DNA of 48,023 nucleotides, from positions 1 through 48,023 of the forward strand of contig JABCZK010000037.1 in NCBI GenBank assembly GCA_013289695.1, given 5' to 3'. The notes under the pieces are model-generated. The model saw only the letters and a program-made list of their open reading frames with translations, was not told the DNA's origin and made no database searches. Each line of letters starts with the position of its first letter. The first letter of the stretch is position 1. The position numbers were made by a program, and so were the translations under genes. The stretch comes from Acidobacteriota bacterium (lineage in GTDB: Bacteria; Acidobacteriota; Terriglobia; Acidiferrales; UBA7541). Positions 27,193 to 35,484 of this stretch are shown here, one piece after another.

Positions 27193-27774
27193 TTATTGTT
27201 TCGGTGCCCGTGGCCCTTCCGCCCCGCTCTTCACATAGAAAACGCGGAAGTTGTTCTTGGCGCGGTGCAGCAACACCCGCAGATAATCGCGGTCCACGCC
27301 AAACTCAGTGCAAACCTGGTCTTTCTCCTTTTCTTCCAGGAAGATAGCGCGCAGCAACAGCCGGTCCTTTTCGGGAAGCTGTGCTAGTACCTTTCGTACC
27401 TGCTCCCGGGTCTCTTTACTGACCAGGAATCCATCCAGGTCGAGCACTTTATCAACAGGCTCCGGCGTATCGTCATCCGCCGGCGCGGCATGGTCCGATG
27501 ACCGATAGAACTCCTGTAACACATTGTTGCAAACGGAGTTAACGAAAGCCCCGAGCCTCTCTGGCTGCCGGATTCCCCTTTCGGAACTCATCGCCTTGAA
27601 TACCCGCAGAAACGTCTCCTGCGCAATATCCTCTACAGCCTGCGAACCTCGCAGTCGCGACCTCAACTTGATGACCAGCAGTTTGCGAAAATACGCGACG
27701 AAATGCTGCTCCGTCGGGAAGTCCCGTTCCCGGAGACGCTTAAGGTAGGCCTCATCAAACGAGAAAAATTCCAC
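27193..27774 (-). CDS. ECF-type RNA polymerase sigma factor
   Basis: A 193-residue group 4 sigma factor. Region 2 is seen in FRKLLVIKLRSRLRGSQAVE followed by DIAQETFLRVFKAM, the usual 'D-x-x-Q-E-x-F' core. Region 4 is LAQLPEKDRLLLRAIFLEEK then CTEFGVDRDYLRVLLHRAKN, a helix-turn-helix. The amino and carboxyl extensions are short. It leads the operon sigma/anti-sigma/unknown/CHAT and probably activates its own promoter, though no -35/-10 pair can be assigned from one sequence. The gene diverges from the ABM-like gene across a 348-base structured spacer. Confidence 0.92.
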   Translation of the reverse strand: MEFFSFDEAYLKRLRERDFPTEQHFVAYFRKLLVIKLRSRLRGSQAVEDIAQETFLRVFKAMSSERGIRQPERLGAFVNSVCNNVLQEFYRSSDHAAPADDDTPEPVDKVLDLDGFLVSKETREQVRKVLAQLPEKDRLLLRAIFLEEKEKDQVCTEFGVDRDYLRVLLHRAKNNFRVFYVKSGAEGPRAPKQ

Positions 27775-28122
27775 GCGCGCCTCGAAGGCTAGCGAGTATA
27801 TCCCGCCATTGACGAACAGCGCAATCGGACCCGAGTCCGGGACTACCGGACCTCAATCCTGGTTCCTTCCTCAGTTCATTTGCGTTGCGGCCGCCCTAAA
27901 ATATTTCATTCGCAATTGAAACGATTCGAGCCGCCAGCGCACTACCTATGCGTACTTGTACTGAGATTGGATTGGTGCACCAGGCGGCCCATTCCATCCG
28001 ATGGCGAAAAGCCGAGGTCCATCCCCCGGGCGCGCCCCGGCCCTGACGGTCAGGGAACCCCACCGGGGTGCGCCTCCCCATCTGCGCCCCTTCGAATTCG
28101 GGCGGAAACGAGGATTTTCGAA
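27775..28122. other. 348-base divergent intergenic region with dense palindromes
   Basis: The spacer holds the presumed promoters of the sigma operon (left) and of the ABM-like gene (right). The left 190 bases show no clear feature. The right part is packed with inverted repeats, listed separately. The open frames that cross it look non-coding. Confidence 0.6.
27974..28074 (+). ncRNA. candidate structured leader RNA or dispersed palindromic repeat
   Basis: The palindrome TGGTGCACCA (27974-27983) comes first, followed by CCAT-CCG-ATGG (27994-28004) and GGC-GAAAA-GCC (28003-28013). Next, GGCGCGCC (28029-28036) pairs with GGTGCGCC (28067-28074) through one G-T pair. Enclosed are CCCTGAC-G-GTCAGGG (28041-28055) and CCCC-ACC-GGGG (28058-28068). 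It ends about 48 bases before the ATG of the next gene. No known riboswitch consensus is recognised. A REP-like repeat is the alternative. Confidence 0.4.
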
Positions 28123-28581
28123 ATGAGTTCACACGCTTATCTGAAATTGGACGCGCCTGCAAATGCGATTGGCAAACTCGATCCTCGTCTCGCGCGCGTC
28201 TTCTTGGAATCGAATCAAGACCTGGAGGCTGCTAAATTGAACGCACGGGCGGTGGAGTTCGTTGCCAAGCCAGGAAGAGAACAGCATCTACGGAACTGCA
28301 TGCGCCGCGAGGTCGCCGAAATTCTTGAGCGGCAAACTGGCTTCGCCGGCGTCTTCGTGTTGACCTCGCACAAAGAGCCGCGCTTGATTCGCGTGCTCAG
28401 CCTGTGGGACACAGCGGCGCAGGCCACGCAAAATCACTGGGAGGATTCTCCCTTGGTACGCAAGCTCGTTGCCGCGCTAATTGACGTGCGGGTGAAGGTT
28501 CATACCTACGAAGCGGAGCGGTCCGATGCCGCCGAGACAGCTCCGCGGAACAGGGAGCTGTCCGGTGCGCGCATGTGCTGA
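28123..28581 (+). CDS. ABM-like (dimeric alpha/beta barrel) protein
   Basis: CGAGGA at 28109-28114 sets the ATG at 28123 and gives 152 residues. After about 40 variable residues the sequence follows the antibiotic-biosynthesis-monooxygenase-like ferredoxin fold. It reads AVEFVAKPGREQHLRNCM, a helix, GFAGVFVLTSHKEPRLIRVL, then SLWDTAAQATQNHWEDSP and a final strand VRVKVHTYEA. Members are small monooxygenases, haem-degrading enzymes or proteins of unknown role; no cofactor residues can be fixed. The stop overlaps a possible GTG start of the next gene, so both are probably one transcript. Confidence 0.6.
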   Translation: MSSHAYLKLDAPANAIGKLDPRLARVFLESNQDLEAAKLNARAVEFVAKPGREQHLRNCMRREVAEILERQTGFAGVFVLTSHKEPRLIRVLSLWDTAAQATQNHWEDSPLVRKLVAALIDVRVKVHTYEAERSDAAETAPRNRELSGARMC

Positions 28582-29084
28582 CAAGAAACGTAAACTCGGA
28601 ATGGATCAACCGCGTGAGCGGCATCACCCACGCGCAATTCGAGGCCTTGGGACCCATGAACTTGATGAACGAAGACACGCAGCAATTCTCGGATGAAAAG
28701 CAAACATCTGCGTCGCAACAAGACCAGCCATCGCTAGCGCAGAAACCCGCCCGCTGTGACGCCGGAAATTGCGGACGCCCGGCTATGTCCTCGCTGGAAC
28801 TGAAACATTTGTGCGTGGACCATTTCATCGCGTGCTGTTACGAACGCCTGAATGAGTGCAGCGCGAACCGCTTCGCCGATCCCGGGGAGGCCGCGTCCGT
28901 CTCGATCGACCGCTTCCTGCATTGCTGCGCGCAGCAAGCAGCCGGACTGGTTCATCCCATGCGCGGCTTAGACAATTTGCAAAGAGCTCGCCTGTTTGAC
29001 ATTCTTCTGTGGGCGTCCGAACTCGCCACCAAAAGGGGCATCGCGTGTCCGACGAAGAAATCGGCGCAATCCAGCGGCTCTTAG
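28575..29084 (+). CDS. Cys-rich small protein, putative zinc-binding
   Basis: The 169-residue frame begins at GTG 28575, seven bases inside the previous gene. The ATGs at 28656 and 28665 are plausible shorter starts; none has a strong ribosome binding site. The middle contains CDAGNCGRPAMSSLELKHLC then VDHFIACCYERLNEC, a Cys/His spacing that looks like a zinc-binding module. FLHCCAQQAAGLV follows, with helices to the end. I recall similar short 'CGRPAMSS ... LC-x-DHF' proteins in Acidobacteriota of unknown function. No signal peptide is seen. Confidence 0.6.
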   Translation: MLTRNVNSEWINRVSGITHAQFEALGPMNLMNEDTQQFSDEKQTSASQQDQPSLAQKPARCDAGNCGRPAMSSLELKHLCVDHFIACCYERLNECSANRFADPGEAASVSIDRFLHCCAQQAAGLVHPMRGLDNLQRARLFDILLWASELATKRGIACPTKKSAQSSGS

Positions 29085-29152
29085 CGCACCCGGCCAACTT
29101 CGCTTGCGATTTAGAGTCCGCGTTGAATCGCATCCCGTCTATGCCGCCGTAG
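29045..29152 (+). CDS. possible 35-residue small protein
   Basis: AAGGGG lies about six bases before a GTG at 29045. The frame (begins MSDEEIGAIQRLLAHP, ends TAG 29152) has natural helical protein composition. It overlaps the end of the Cys-rich gene by 40 bases in another frame. It could be a real short gene or the original tail of the upstream gene after a frameshift. Confidence 0.3.
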   Translation: MSDEEIGAIQRLLAHPANFACDLESALNRIPSMPP

Positions 29153-29356
29153 CACCACGTCCAACTCCACCCTAGATGTTATAGAATCTGCTTCTCTCGA
29201 ATCCGCATCGCTCGTGCGGAGACGCGACGGAAGACACCGTATCTACAGGCAGAATGAGGACGGCCAAATAGTTTGACGCGGTAGCCATTCTCGCGCATCT
29301 ATCTGATTTGCGGGGGGACAGCCGTAGAGGCTTCTCAACAAGTGGAGAGAAATCCA

Positions 29357-31102
29357 ATGAAGCAATCGCGAATTCCCAAGTTCCTGGCATACATCGTGCC
29401 GCTCATCGCAGTCGCGCTCTTCTACGGTCACAACATTGCCTCGAGGGCGCACGCGCGCACGCAATCGGGACCCCCCGCGCAATCCGCCGCCGCGCCGCCC
29501 GAACAGCTCGGCCCCGAAGGCCAAGCCGTGTTGCGCGGCACGATCAACTCCGGAAAGCTCGCGCAACTGCGCTGGCCCGATTTCAGCGATTACACCAAGC
29601 TGGTGAAGGAGTTTTACGATTCGTACGGCAATTCCCTCCCGTGGGTCCGCGGTATGCAGCCCACCCCGCAAGCGCAACAGGTCATCGCGCTTCTGTTGCA
29701 AGCCGACCAAAAAGGCTTGTCTGTCGAAGATTACGACGGCCCGCGTTGGAGCGACCGCTTGGCGAAACTCAAATCCCCGGCATCACAGCCCTCGGAAACA
29801 GATGCCGTGCAATTTGATGTCGCGCTCACCGTCTGCGTCATGAGATATATCTCGGACCTCCATATCGGAAGGGTGAATCCCAAGCACTTCGATTTTGGGC
29901 TCGACATCCGGTCCAAGAAATATAATTTGCCGCAGTTCGTGAAAACGAATGTGGTGGACGCCCCCGACGTTGCCGCAGCCCTTGTTCAAGTCGAACCTCC
30001 CTACCCGGGCTACCAGCGCACGATCCAGGCGCTGCATGACTATTTGGCGTATGCGAAGGAATACAACGGGCCGCAACTTCCCGCCATTCAAAAAACGATC
30101 GCGCCGGGCGATTCCTATGCCGGCGTGCCGCAGCTGATCGCCTTGCTCCGCGTGGTCGGCGACCTACCGGCTGACGCCACCGTCCCAGCCGACAGCACCG
30201 TGTATCAAGGTCCGCTGGTGGACGCGCTGAAACATTTTCAGGCTCGATTCGGCCGCACCGCGGATGGACGAATTACCACGCAGACGCTGGCCGATCTAAA
30301 TGTGCCGCTCAGCACTCGCGTGCGCCAGATGCAGCTGACATTGGAGCGCTGGCGCTGGCTACCACTCGGCCTGCACGCCGCACCGATTGTCGCCAACATT
30401 CCGGAATTTCGTCTGCGCGCTTACGACGAAAACTTCAAGGTCGCGCTGACCATGAACGTGGTCGTCGGCAAAGCGTATGACCACAACACGCCGGTGTTTG
30501 AAGACAGCATGCAGTACGTCATATTCCGGCCTTATTGGAACGTTCCTTATTCCATCGCCAAATCGGAATACCTTCCGAAGGTGGCGCGTGATCCGAACTA
30601 TCTCTCCGCGAAGGGATTTGAAGTCGTAAACAGCCGGCAGGAGGTGGTGGCGTCAGGACCTGTAACCGGCGACGTGCTGCAGCAACTCCGGGCCGGAAAA
30701 CTTTTTATCCGGCAAGCGCCCGGACCTAAGAATGCGCTGGGACTTGTGAAGTTCATTTTTCCAAATGACTACAGCGTGTACATGCACGATACGCCTGCGC
30801 AGGAATTCTTTGCAAAGAGCCGGCGTGATTTCAGTCATGGCTGCATTCGCCTCGAAAAACCCGTCGACCTAGCTGTCTGGGTCCTGCGCGATAATCCGGG
30901 GTGGAACGCCGATCGCGTGCGCGCGGCAATCAATGGAAGCCCCAACCAGCAGGTAAACCTGGCACATCCGAGTCCAGTGTTGATCGTGTACGCCACGGCG
31001 ATCGTCACCGAGGATGGCACCGTGCACTTTTACGATGATATCTACGGGCACGACGCGACGCTCGAGAAAGTCCTCGATAAAGGTTACCCGTATCCCGGTT
31101 AG
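29357..31102 (+). CDS. L,D-transpeptidase (YcbB/LdtD-type)
   Basis: The enzyme makes 3-3 peptidoglycan cross-links in the periplasm. GGAGAG at 29344-29349 supports the ATG at 29357 (581 residues). The amino end MKQSRIPKFLAYIVPLIAVA is a signal anchor. A scaffold domain (about 55-200) precedes a PG_binding_1 repeat (VDALKHFQARFGRTADGRIT). The YkuD catalytic domain has MHDTPAQEFFAKS and SHGCIRLEKP, with the nucleophilic Cys and the preceding His intact. A capping insertion in the domain is typical of YcbB. It converges on a MepK-like peptidase gene three bases away, the functional partner known next to ycbB in E. coli. Confidence 0.9.
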   Translation: MKQSRIPKFLAYIVPLIAVALFYGHNIASRAHARTQSGPPAQSAAAPPEQLGPEGQAVLRGTINSGKLAQLRWPDFSDYTKLVKEFYDSYGNSLPWVRGMQPTPQAQQVIALLLQADQKGLSVEDYDGPRWSDRLAKLKSPASQPSETDAVQFDVALTVCVMRYISDLHIGRVNPKHFDFGLDIRSKKYNLPQFVKTNVVDAPDVAAALVQVEPPYPGYQRTIQALHDYLAYAKEYNGPQLPAIQKTIAPGDSYAGVPQLIALLRVVGDLPADATVPADSTVYQGPLVDALKHFQARFGRTADGRITTQTLADLNVPLSTRVRQMQLTLERWRWLPLGLHAAPIVANIPEFRLRAYDENFKVALTMNVVVGKAYDHNTPVFEDSMQYVIFRPYWNVPYSIAKSEYLPKVARDPNYLSAKGFEVVNSRQEVVASGPVTGDVLQQLRAGKLFIRQAPGPKNALGLVKFIFPNDYSVYMHDTPAQEFFAKSRRDFSHGCIRLEKPVDLAVWVLRDNPGWNADRVRAAINGSPNQQVNLAHPSPVLIVYATAIVTEDGTVHFYDDIYGHDATLEKVLDKGYPYPG

Positions 31103-31105
31103 TGG

Positions 31106-31702
31106 TTAGTTGCCCGTAATCAAGCGAGCAGGGCAGTCAAAACACCACTGGCGCACGCGGCCGGTATCGACGTGGATGAAGTCAGAATGAGGGTAGTAGC
31201 CCACGCCGCCGCGACGCAACTCCAGCGCCGCCCGGCGCAAAGTGAGCGTGTCAACTCCCGGCATGCGCAGGTCAATTGCTTCCGCTTGAATGTGTAGGCT
31301 GTTCTTCGCGACTCCGGTGGTATGGGCGCGCAGCGATTCATTCGTCGAAGGAGTGCGGTAGCCACACACGATGTCAATCTCGCCATTGGGTTGCCCCACC
31401 GACGAAGTGAGATCGGCGAGAATATCGTATAAGCGCGGATCGAAATGCCGAACGTCGCCGGTGTTATGGTCGCGCAGGAAATAATCCAACTTGGCGAGCG
31501 CGCCGGGAATGTATTGCTCCCCGCGACGGAACACAATCTCAATCCGTTCGCCCGTGTGCGTGTTGTAAAGCCGCAGCAGATGTTCCTGCGCTTGCTGCGT
31601 AGACTCGTCGCGCGCTTGTCCACGCGCGCCGGTCAGCGCGAACAAACACAGCATCGCACCTGCCACCAGCAGCCCCCGCGAAATCTTGCCAAACGAATGC
31701 AT
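31106..31702 (-). CDS. MepK/YcbK-like peptidoglycan endopeptidase (M15-type, DUF882)
   Basis: CTGGAG six bases before the ATG at 31702 picks this start inside a longer frame. A signal peptide follows (ISRGLLVAGAMLCLFALTGA). The 198-residue protein has the DUF882/M15A metal site: SLHIQAEAIDLRMPG (S-x-H ... D) and HSDFIHVDTGRVR (H-x-D). YcbK (MepK) of E. coli cuts 3-3 cross-links, so this is the likely activity in the periplasm. CGYRTPSTNESLRAHT is a further family block. It converges with the L,D-transpeptidase gene, with only three bases between the stops. Confidence 0.88.
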   Translation of the reverse strand: MHSFGKISRGLLVAGAMLCLFALTGARGQARDESTQQAQEHLLRLYNTHTGERIEIVFRRGEQYIPGALAKLDYFLRDHNTGDVRHFDPRLYDILADLTSSVGQPNGEIDIVCGYRTPSTNESLRAHTTGVAKNSLHIQAEAIDLRMPGVDTLTLRRAALELRRGGVGYYPHSDFIHVDTGRVRQWCFDCPARLITGN

Positions 31703-31825
31703 TTTTTGCTCCAGGCTCAATTTTAACATAGCCGGACAATCAGCTAAAGCTACTTGGATTCCCGGTGCTCGGGCGCGCACGTCAGGTTCCAGCTAGCGTG
31801 TCAACCCTCGATTCACGTGGCATCT

Positions 31826-32725
31826 CTAGACGATTTTCCACTTCGCCGCATCCAGGCGCTTCCCTGCCATGCCGGAAGCCCCTGCCAAACCTGCCCCCGG
31901 CAACTCCGCGCTCTGCGGCGCCAGAAACTGAATTGTGATCACGACCGCAGGCATCAGAAATATAATCGTCGTGCACACCCACATCAGCGCCGCCGCGCAT
32001 TCCTGATCCTGCAGCGGCGAAATCCTAAAGACTCGCGGCGCGGAAAGATAAGACGAATACACCACGCGGTCGCAGAACACCAGAAAACCGGAGAGTGCGT
32101 CGCAAGGCAGCGTGGCGCAGAAAAGGTACAGGGGAATAATCCATCGCGGCGCCGCTGCAGCACTCGGCCACGGCTGCACCACCGGCCACCAGAACACAAG
32201 ACCAGCCCCGAAAAAGCAGCCATGCTCGACCTCATGCAACCACTGCAACCGCAATGCCAGTTCAAACACCACCGGGATATGCCACACGATCAACGCCAGT
32301 GCCGCAACAAGCCAAGCGATCGCCCCGCGCGTGACAAAACGCCCGAGCCGTTTCACCGGGCCCCATCGCAAGCATGGACCAACCACGCCACGCGCCAGCC
32401 ACCCCGGCAATCCATGAAGCAGCGGCAGCGCTGGAGCGCCCAGCAAGATCAAAGGCGGTGCGATGGCCATGAGCAGCAGGTGCTGCGCCATGTGCACCGT
32501 GAGCGACACGTCATCAAACGCATTCAGCGGAGACCCGATTGCCACCCACACGAAAGCAATTCCGGAAAAAAAGGCAGCAAGCCTCGCCAGCGAAATCAGC
32601 CCAGGGAACGCAGAGCGCAAGCGAAGCCAGCCACGCGCGTAAACCAAAGCGGTGAGACCCAGAGCCAGGTCAAGCCCCAGCGGAGCGGACCAGGACTGCA
32701 AAATGCCTAGAGCGTCAGCATTCAT
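31826..32725 (-). CDS. ctaG: caa3-type cytochrome oxidase assembly protein CtaG
   Basis: A 299-residue inner-membrane protein with seven or so spans of the caa3_CtaG family, linked to assembly of caa3 oxidase in Bacillus. Conserved features include VHMAQHLLLMAIAPPLILLG, with a His pair likely near the metal path, LIVWHIPVVFELAL and HEVEHGCFFGAGLVFWWP. It is the last gene of the respiratory operon, seven bases after the cytochrome b/c gene. Its position there supports a role in maturing the copper/haem centres of the encoded oxidase. Confidence 0.88.
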   Translation of the reverse strand: MNADALGILQSWSAPLGLDLALGLTALVYARGWLRLRSAFPGLISLARLAAFFSGIAFVWVAIGSPLNAFDDVSLTVHMAQHLLLMAIAPPLILLGAPALPLLHGLPGWLARGVVGPCLRWGPVKRLGRFVTRGAIAWLVAALALIVWHIPVVFELALRLQWLHEVEHGCFFGAGLVFWWPVVQPWPSAAAAPRWIIPLYLFCATLPCDALSGFLVFCDRVVYSSYLSAPRVFRISPLQDQECAAALMWVCTTIIFLMPAVVITIQFLAPQSAELPGAGLAGASGMAGKRLDAAKWKIV

Positions 32726-32732
32726 TTCAATT

Positions 32733-34220
32733 CTAGGGATGACCGGAGCCGGGCGCGGCCGCGCCAGAGCTTTGCACGATGGTCTGCGAAGCGTTGCGCG
32801 CCGGCGATTGTCCGGCGGGATGCAGCGTTTCCAGGAATGCCACCAGCGCCGTGGTCTCCGCAGGGCTCAGATTCTTTCCATAAGCAGGCATGTTGCCGCC
32901 GCCCTGAATCACTTGCCGAATCAATTGGTCTTGCGTCAAACGCACGGCCACGGCATCCAGTGCCGGCCCGCGCTTTCCGCCCTGATTGTCGAGCGCATGG
33001 CAGTTGTGGCATTGCTTCACCTGAAAAACCAGCGCGCCTTGTCGCTCGAGAGCCGTGCGGTTGTGCAGAAACTCGGACGGAATCGGGATCCCGCTCCAGG
33101 CATCCATCACGGGACTCCACGGGGTATGTTCTGCAAGGTGCGTGAATGTTCCCAACGCTACCGCGACCAGCAAAATCGTGAGCACGGCCACGGGCCGTCG
33201 CCGCCAGCTCTTTTCGCCTTCGCCGAATGCAAACGGCAAAAAGAGCAGGCCGAGAATTACCACTACGGGTCCAATCAGCAACGCAGGAGTTTCCATGGAC
33301 GGCGGCAGGAAGGAAAGTACCGCATAGAGCCAGAGAAAGAAGAAATCCGGCTTCGGAACGGTTTGGATAATCGTGGGATTCGGCGGGCCAGACGGACCGA
33401 ACGGGCCGTAATAGATGGCGCACGCCGCGATCGATAACAGGATGAAGCCATCGAACAGTAGATCTTTCCCCATGCCGTCCGGGAAGAACCGCATGCCGTC
33501 CTTCTTGACCAGCTCGTGGTATTCCTTGATATATGTCGCCTTGCGCACCAATCGCCCCGGCATCGGCCACTCATTAATCCCCAGCTTGATCACCATCAAT
33601 AGGTGCACCGAAACAAACGCGATCAGCAGGCCGGGGACAATAAACACATGCAGCGCAAAGAACCGCGACAGGGTAGCTCCGGCGATAATGGGTCCGCCCA
33701 GCATCAGGTTGACGATGAAAGGTCCCATCGCCGGGACGCGACTGGCAATGGAAGCCCCAATTCCCAAGCCCCAGTACGCGTCTTGGTCGAATCGCAACAC
33801 CTGTCCGGTGAACGCCATGCCCAGCGTCACGAGCAAGAGAAATACGCCGACGATCCAGGTCAGTTCACGCGGATATTTGTACGCCCCGAATAAAAATACC
33901 TGGACCATATGGATCAACACAATCGCCACCATAAAGTCCGAACCCCAACCGTGCAGCGCGCGAATGAACCACCCCAGCGAGACCTGATGATTCAAAGTCT
34001 GCAGGCTGTTCCAGGCTTCGCCGGCGGACGGGACGTAAATAAACGCGAGCAGTATGCCGGTAACGATTTGCAGCATGAACACGACAAACGCGGCGCTGCC
34101 AAAAACATAAAACCAACTGGCGGTTTCGCGCGGAATGCGATGTTCGGCGGTCTCCGTGATGGTTGCGCCAATTTGCAAACGCGCATCCAACCACTCGCCG
34201 ATTGTTTTGATCAGGCGCAT
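32733..34220 (-). CDS. cytochrome b fused to a monohaem cytochrome c
   Basis: This 495-residue subunit of the bc-type quinol reductase combines a full cytochrome b with a cytochrome c domain. The four haem b histidines are visible in ALHGWGSD, LIHMVQVF, FALHVFIVP and VSVHLLMV. The quinol-site PEWY motif appears as PKPDFFFLWLY. After the last membrane spans, QCHNCHALDNQGGKRGP (C404-x-x-C-H) and axial Met in GGNMPAYG define a c-type domain near residues 395-465. The start at ATG 34220 overlaps the Rieske gene by 10 bases; the open frame goes further upstream but is non-coding. Fusions of this kind are known from menaquinol reductases such as Bacillus QcrC. Confidence 0.9.
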   Translation of the reverse strand: MRLIKTIGEWLDARLQIGATITETAEHRIPRETASWFYVFGSAAFVVFMLQIVTGILLAFIYVPSAGEAWNSLQTLNHQVSLGWFIRALHGWGSDFMVAIVLIHMVQVFLFGAYKYPRELTWIVGVFLLLVTLGMAFTGQVLRFDQDAYWGLGIGASIASRVPAMGPFIVNLMLGGPIIAGATLSRFFALHVFIVPGLLIAFVSVHLLMVIKLGINEWPMPGRLVRKATYIKEYHELVKKDGMRFFPDGMGKDLLFDGFILLSIAACAIYYGPFGPSGPPNPTIIQTVPKPDFFFLWLYAVLSFLPPSMETPALLIGPVVVILGLLFLPFAFGEGEKSWRRRPVAVLTILLVAVALGTFTHLAEHTPWSPVMDAWSGIPIPSEFLHNRTALERQGALVFQVKQCHNCHALDNQGGKRGPALDAVAVRLTQDQLIRQVIQGGGNMPAYGKNLSPAETTALVAFLETLHPAGQSPARNASQTIVQSSGAAAPGSGHP

Positions 34221-34753
34221 GGCCGTATCTCGCGAACGATATTTGACGCTTGGCCCGGCGTGGGCATCTCGCCGGATTTGATCAACAGGTTTCCGTTTGC
34301 AACCTTGTACTGGTATTCGAATAATCCGCGTTCCGGAGGTCCGGAAGCGCGCGCGCCGTCCTGGTAGTAAACACCGCCATGGCAAGGACACATGAACAGA
34401 CTGGATTGCGGGAACCAGCGCACCGGGCACCCCAGATGTGCGCAATTGATCGCGAAAACCTGAAAATTTTGCCCGTCAACATTGCGTACCCAGCACGCTA
34501 TATTTGCCGTGTCTCCATCGGTCGGAGAGACCGTAGGGTTTCGATAGGTGGCCAGGCGCGTCTGACCGGAAGGAAACTGCCCGAGGTTGCCCAGCGAAAC
34601 CCAGCTGTCATAGCTTCCTTTCCGCTCGTGCGCAACGGGGGAAAGCAGGTAGCGCACGATCGGCACAACCAGAATCACACCCACGATGCCGTTCAAGAAG
34701 ATTCCGATCTTCATGAAGAGATCGCGCCTGCCAAGGTCCGTCGGTAACGTCAT
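34211..34753 (-). CDS. Rieske [2Fe-2S] iron-sulfur protein
   Basis: The 180-residue protein has one amino-terminal membrane anchor (IGIFLNGIVGVILVVPIVRY) and a soluble Rieske domain. Cluster ligands are in CAHLGC and CPCHGG, with normal spacing. It accepts an electron from quinol at the bc complex and passes it to the c haem. The gene overlaps the dihaem cytochrome gene upstream by four bases and the cytochrome b/c gene downstream by ten. Confidence 0.95.
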   Translation of the reverse strand: MTLPTDLGRRDLFMKIGIFLNGIVGVILVVPIVRYLLSPVAHERKGSYDSWVSLGNLGQFPSGQTRLATYRNPTVSPTDGDTANIACWVRNVDGQNFQVFAINCAHLGCPVRWFPQSSLFMCPCHGGVYYQDGARASGPPERGLFEYQYKVANGNLLIKSGEMPTPGQASNIVREIRPCA

Positions 34754-35484
34754 CGAACTTCTCCCGTCGATTTGCCACTAGTCGAGTAAGGTTGGCCGGG
34801 GAATTTCGCCCGCTGGGAAGCGAGCCAAACCACAACATCGGACACATCCTGCGGCGACATCGGCTTGCCGGGAACATTGCCGCGCCAATCCGGTGCCCCG
34901 AGTTCGCGACGGCCCACAATTACAATCGTGCGGAGTTGCTGATCGTTGAGCAGGGCGAGCAACGATCCATCCACGATGGAGCTGGCCTTTTGTCCGCCGC
35001 GGCCGTCGGCGCCGTGGCAGGAAGAGCAAAATTCCGTGTAGGCGGCCCAACCATGCAATGCATCGCTCGGCTCCGAAGAAGAATACGGCGGGGGATTTGC
35101 GCCGCGCAAAACATCCGGCTGGGCCCAGCGCTGGCGCATTCCTTGGACGAGCGCGTCAATCTGTTTTTCCGTGAGCGTGCCGCCCGCGCTTTGCGCGAAC
35201 GCGGGCATGGACGTTCCGGAAATTCCATCCGCTGTAGCGTGACGCACGACCGTATCATCGGCGATCGCCAGATACACGGGATCATCAAGCGCAATCGCCG
35301 CTCCGCCCTTACCCTCCGCGCCGTGGCACCCCGCGCAGTTCTGGCCGTACAGCGTCGAAAAGTCCGATATCTCGCTCGGTACGACCGGCACTTCGCCCGC
35401 CACCGCGCGCCCCGGTGCATTCGCGCATCCGCAAAATAACGCGGAGACGCTCACGGCTCCCAGGATGAGCGCGCGAAACATCAT
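34750..35484 (-). CDS. dihaem cytochrome c, probable lipoprotein
   Basis: Translation from ATG 35484 overlaps the preceding stop as ATGA and gives 244 residues. The start MMFRALILGAVSVSALFCGC is a lipoprotein signal with a likely lipid-anchored Cys. Two class I cytochrome c domains follow, with NCAGCHGAEGKGG and FCSSCHGADGRGG. The axial methionines are likely in SGTSMPAF and GKPMSPQD. It probably takes electrons from the bc complex to the caa3 oxidase or acts in place of cytochrome c1. The longer upstream frame lies inside the neighbouring gene and is not used. Confidence 0.9.
   Translation of the reverse strand: MMFRALILGAVSVSALFCGCANAPGRAVAGEVPVVPSEISDFSTLYGQNCAGCHGAEGKGGAAIALDDPVYLAIADDTVVRHATADGISGTSMPAFAQSAGGTLTEKQIDALVQGMRQRWAQPDVLRGANPPPYSSSEPSDALHGWAAYTEFCSSCHGADGRGGQKASSIVDGSLLALLNDQQLRTIVIVGRRELGAPDWRGNVPGKPMSPQDVSDVVVWLASQRAKFPGQPYSTSGKSTGEVR

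Noticed and set aside
23089..27774. Craspase / type III-E CRISPR locus
   Set aside because: No repeat array, gRAMP or Cas1 gene is present in the window; only the protease-sigma logic is similar.
34221..34445. upstream extension of the cytochrome b/c frame
   Set aside because: It overlaps the Rieske coding region, and cytochrome b proteins start near MRLIKTIGEWLDARL.
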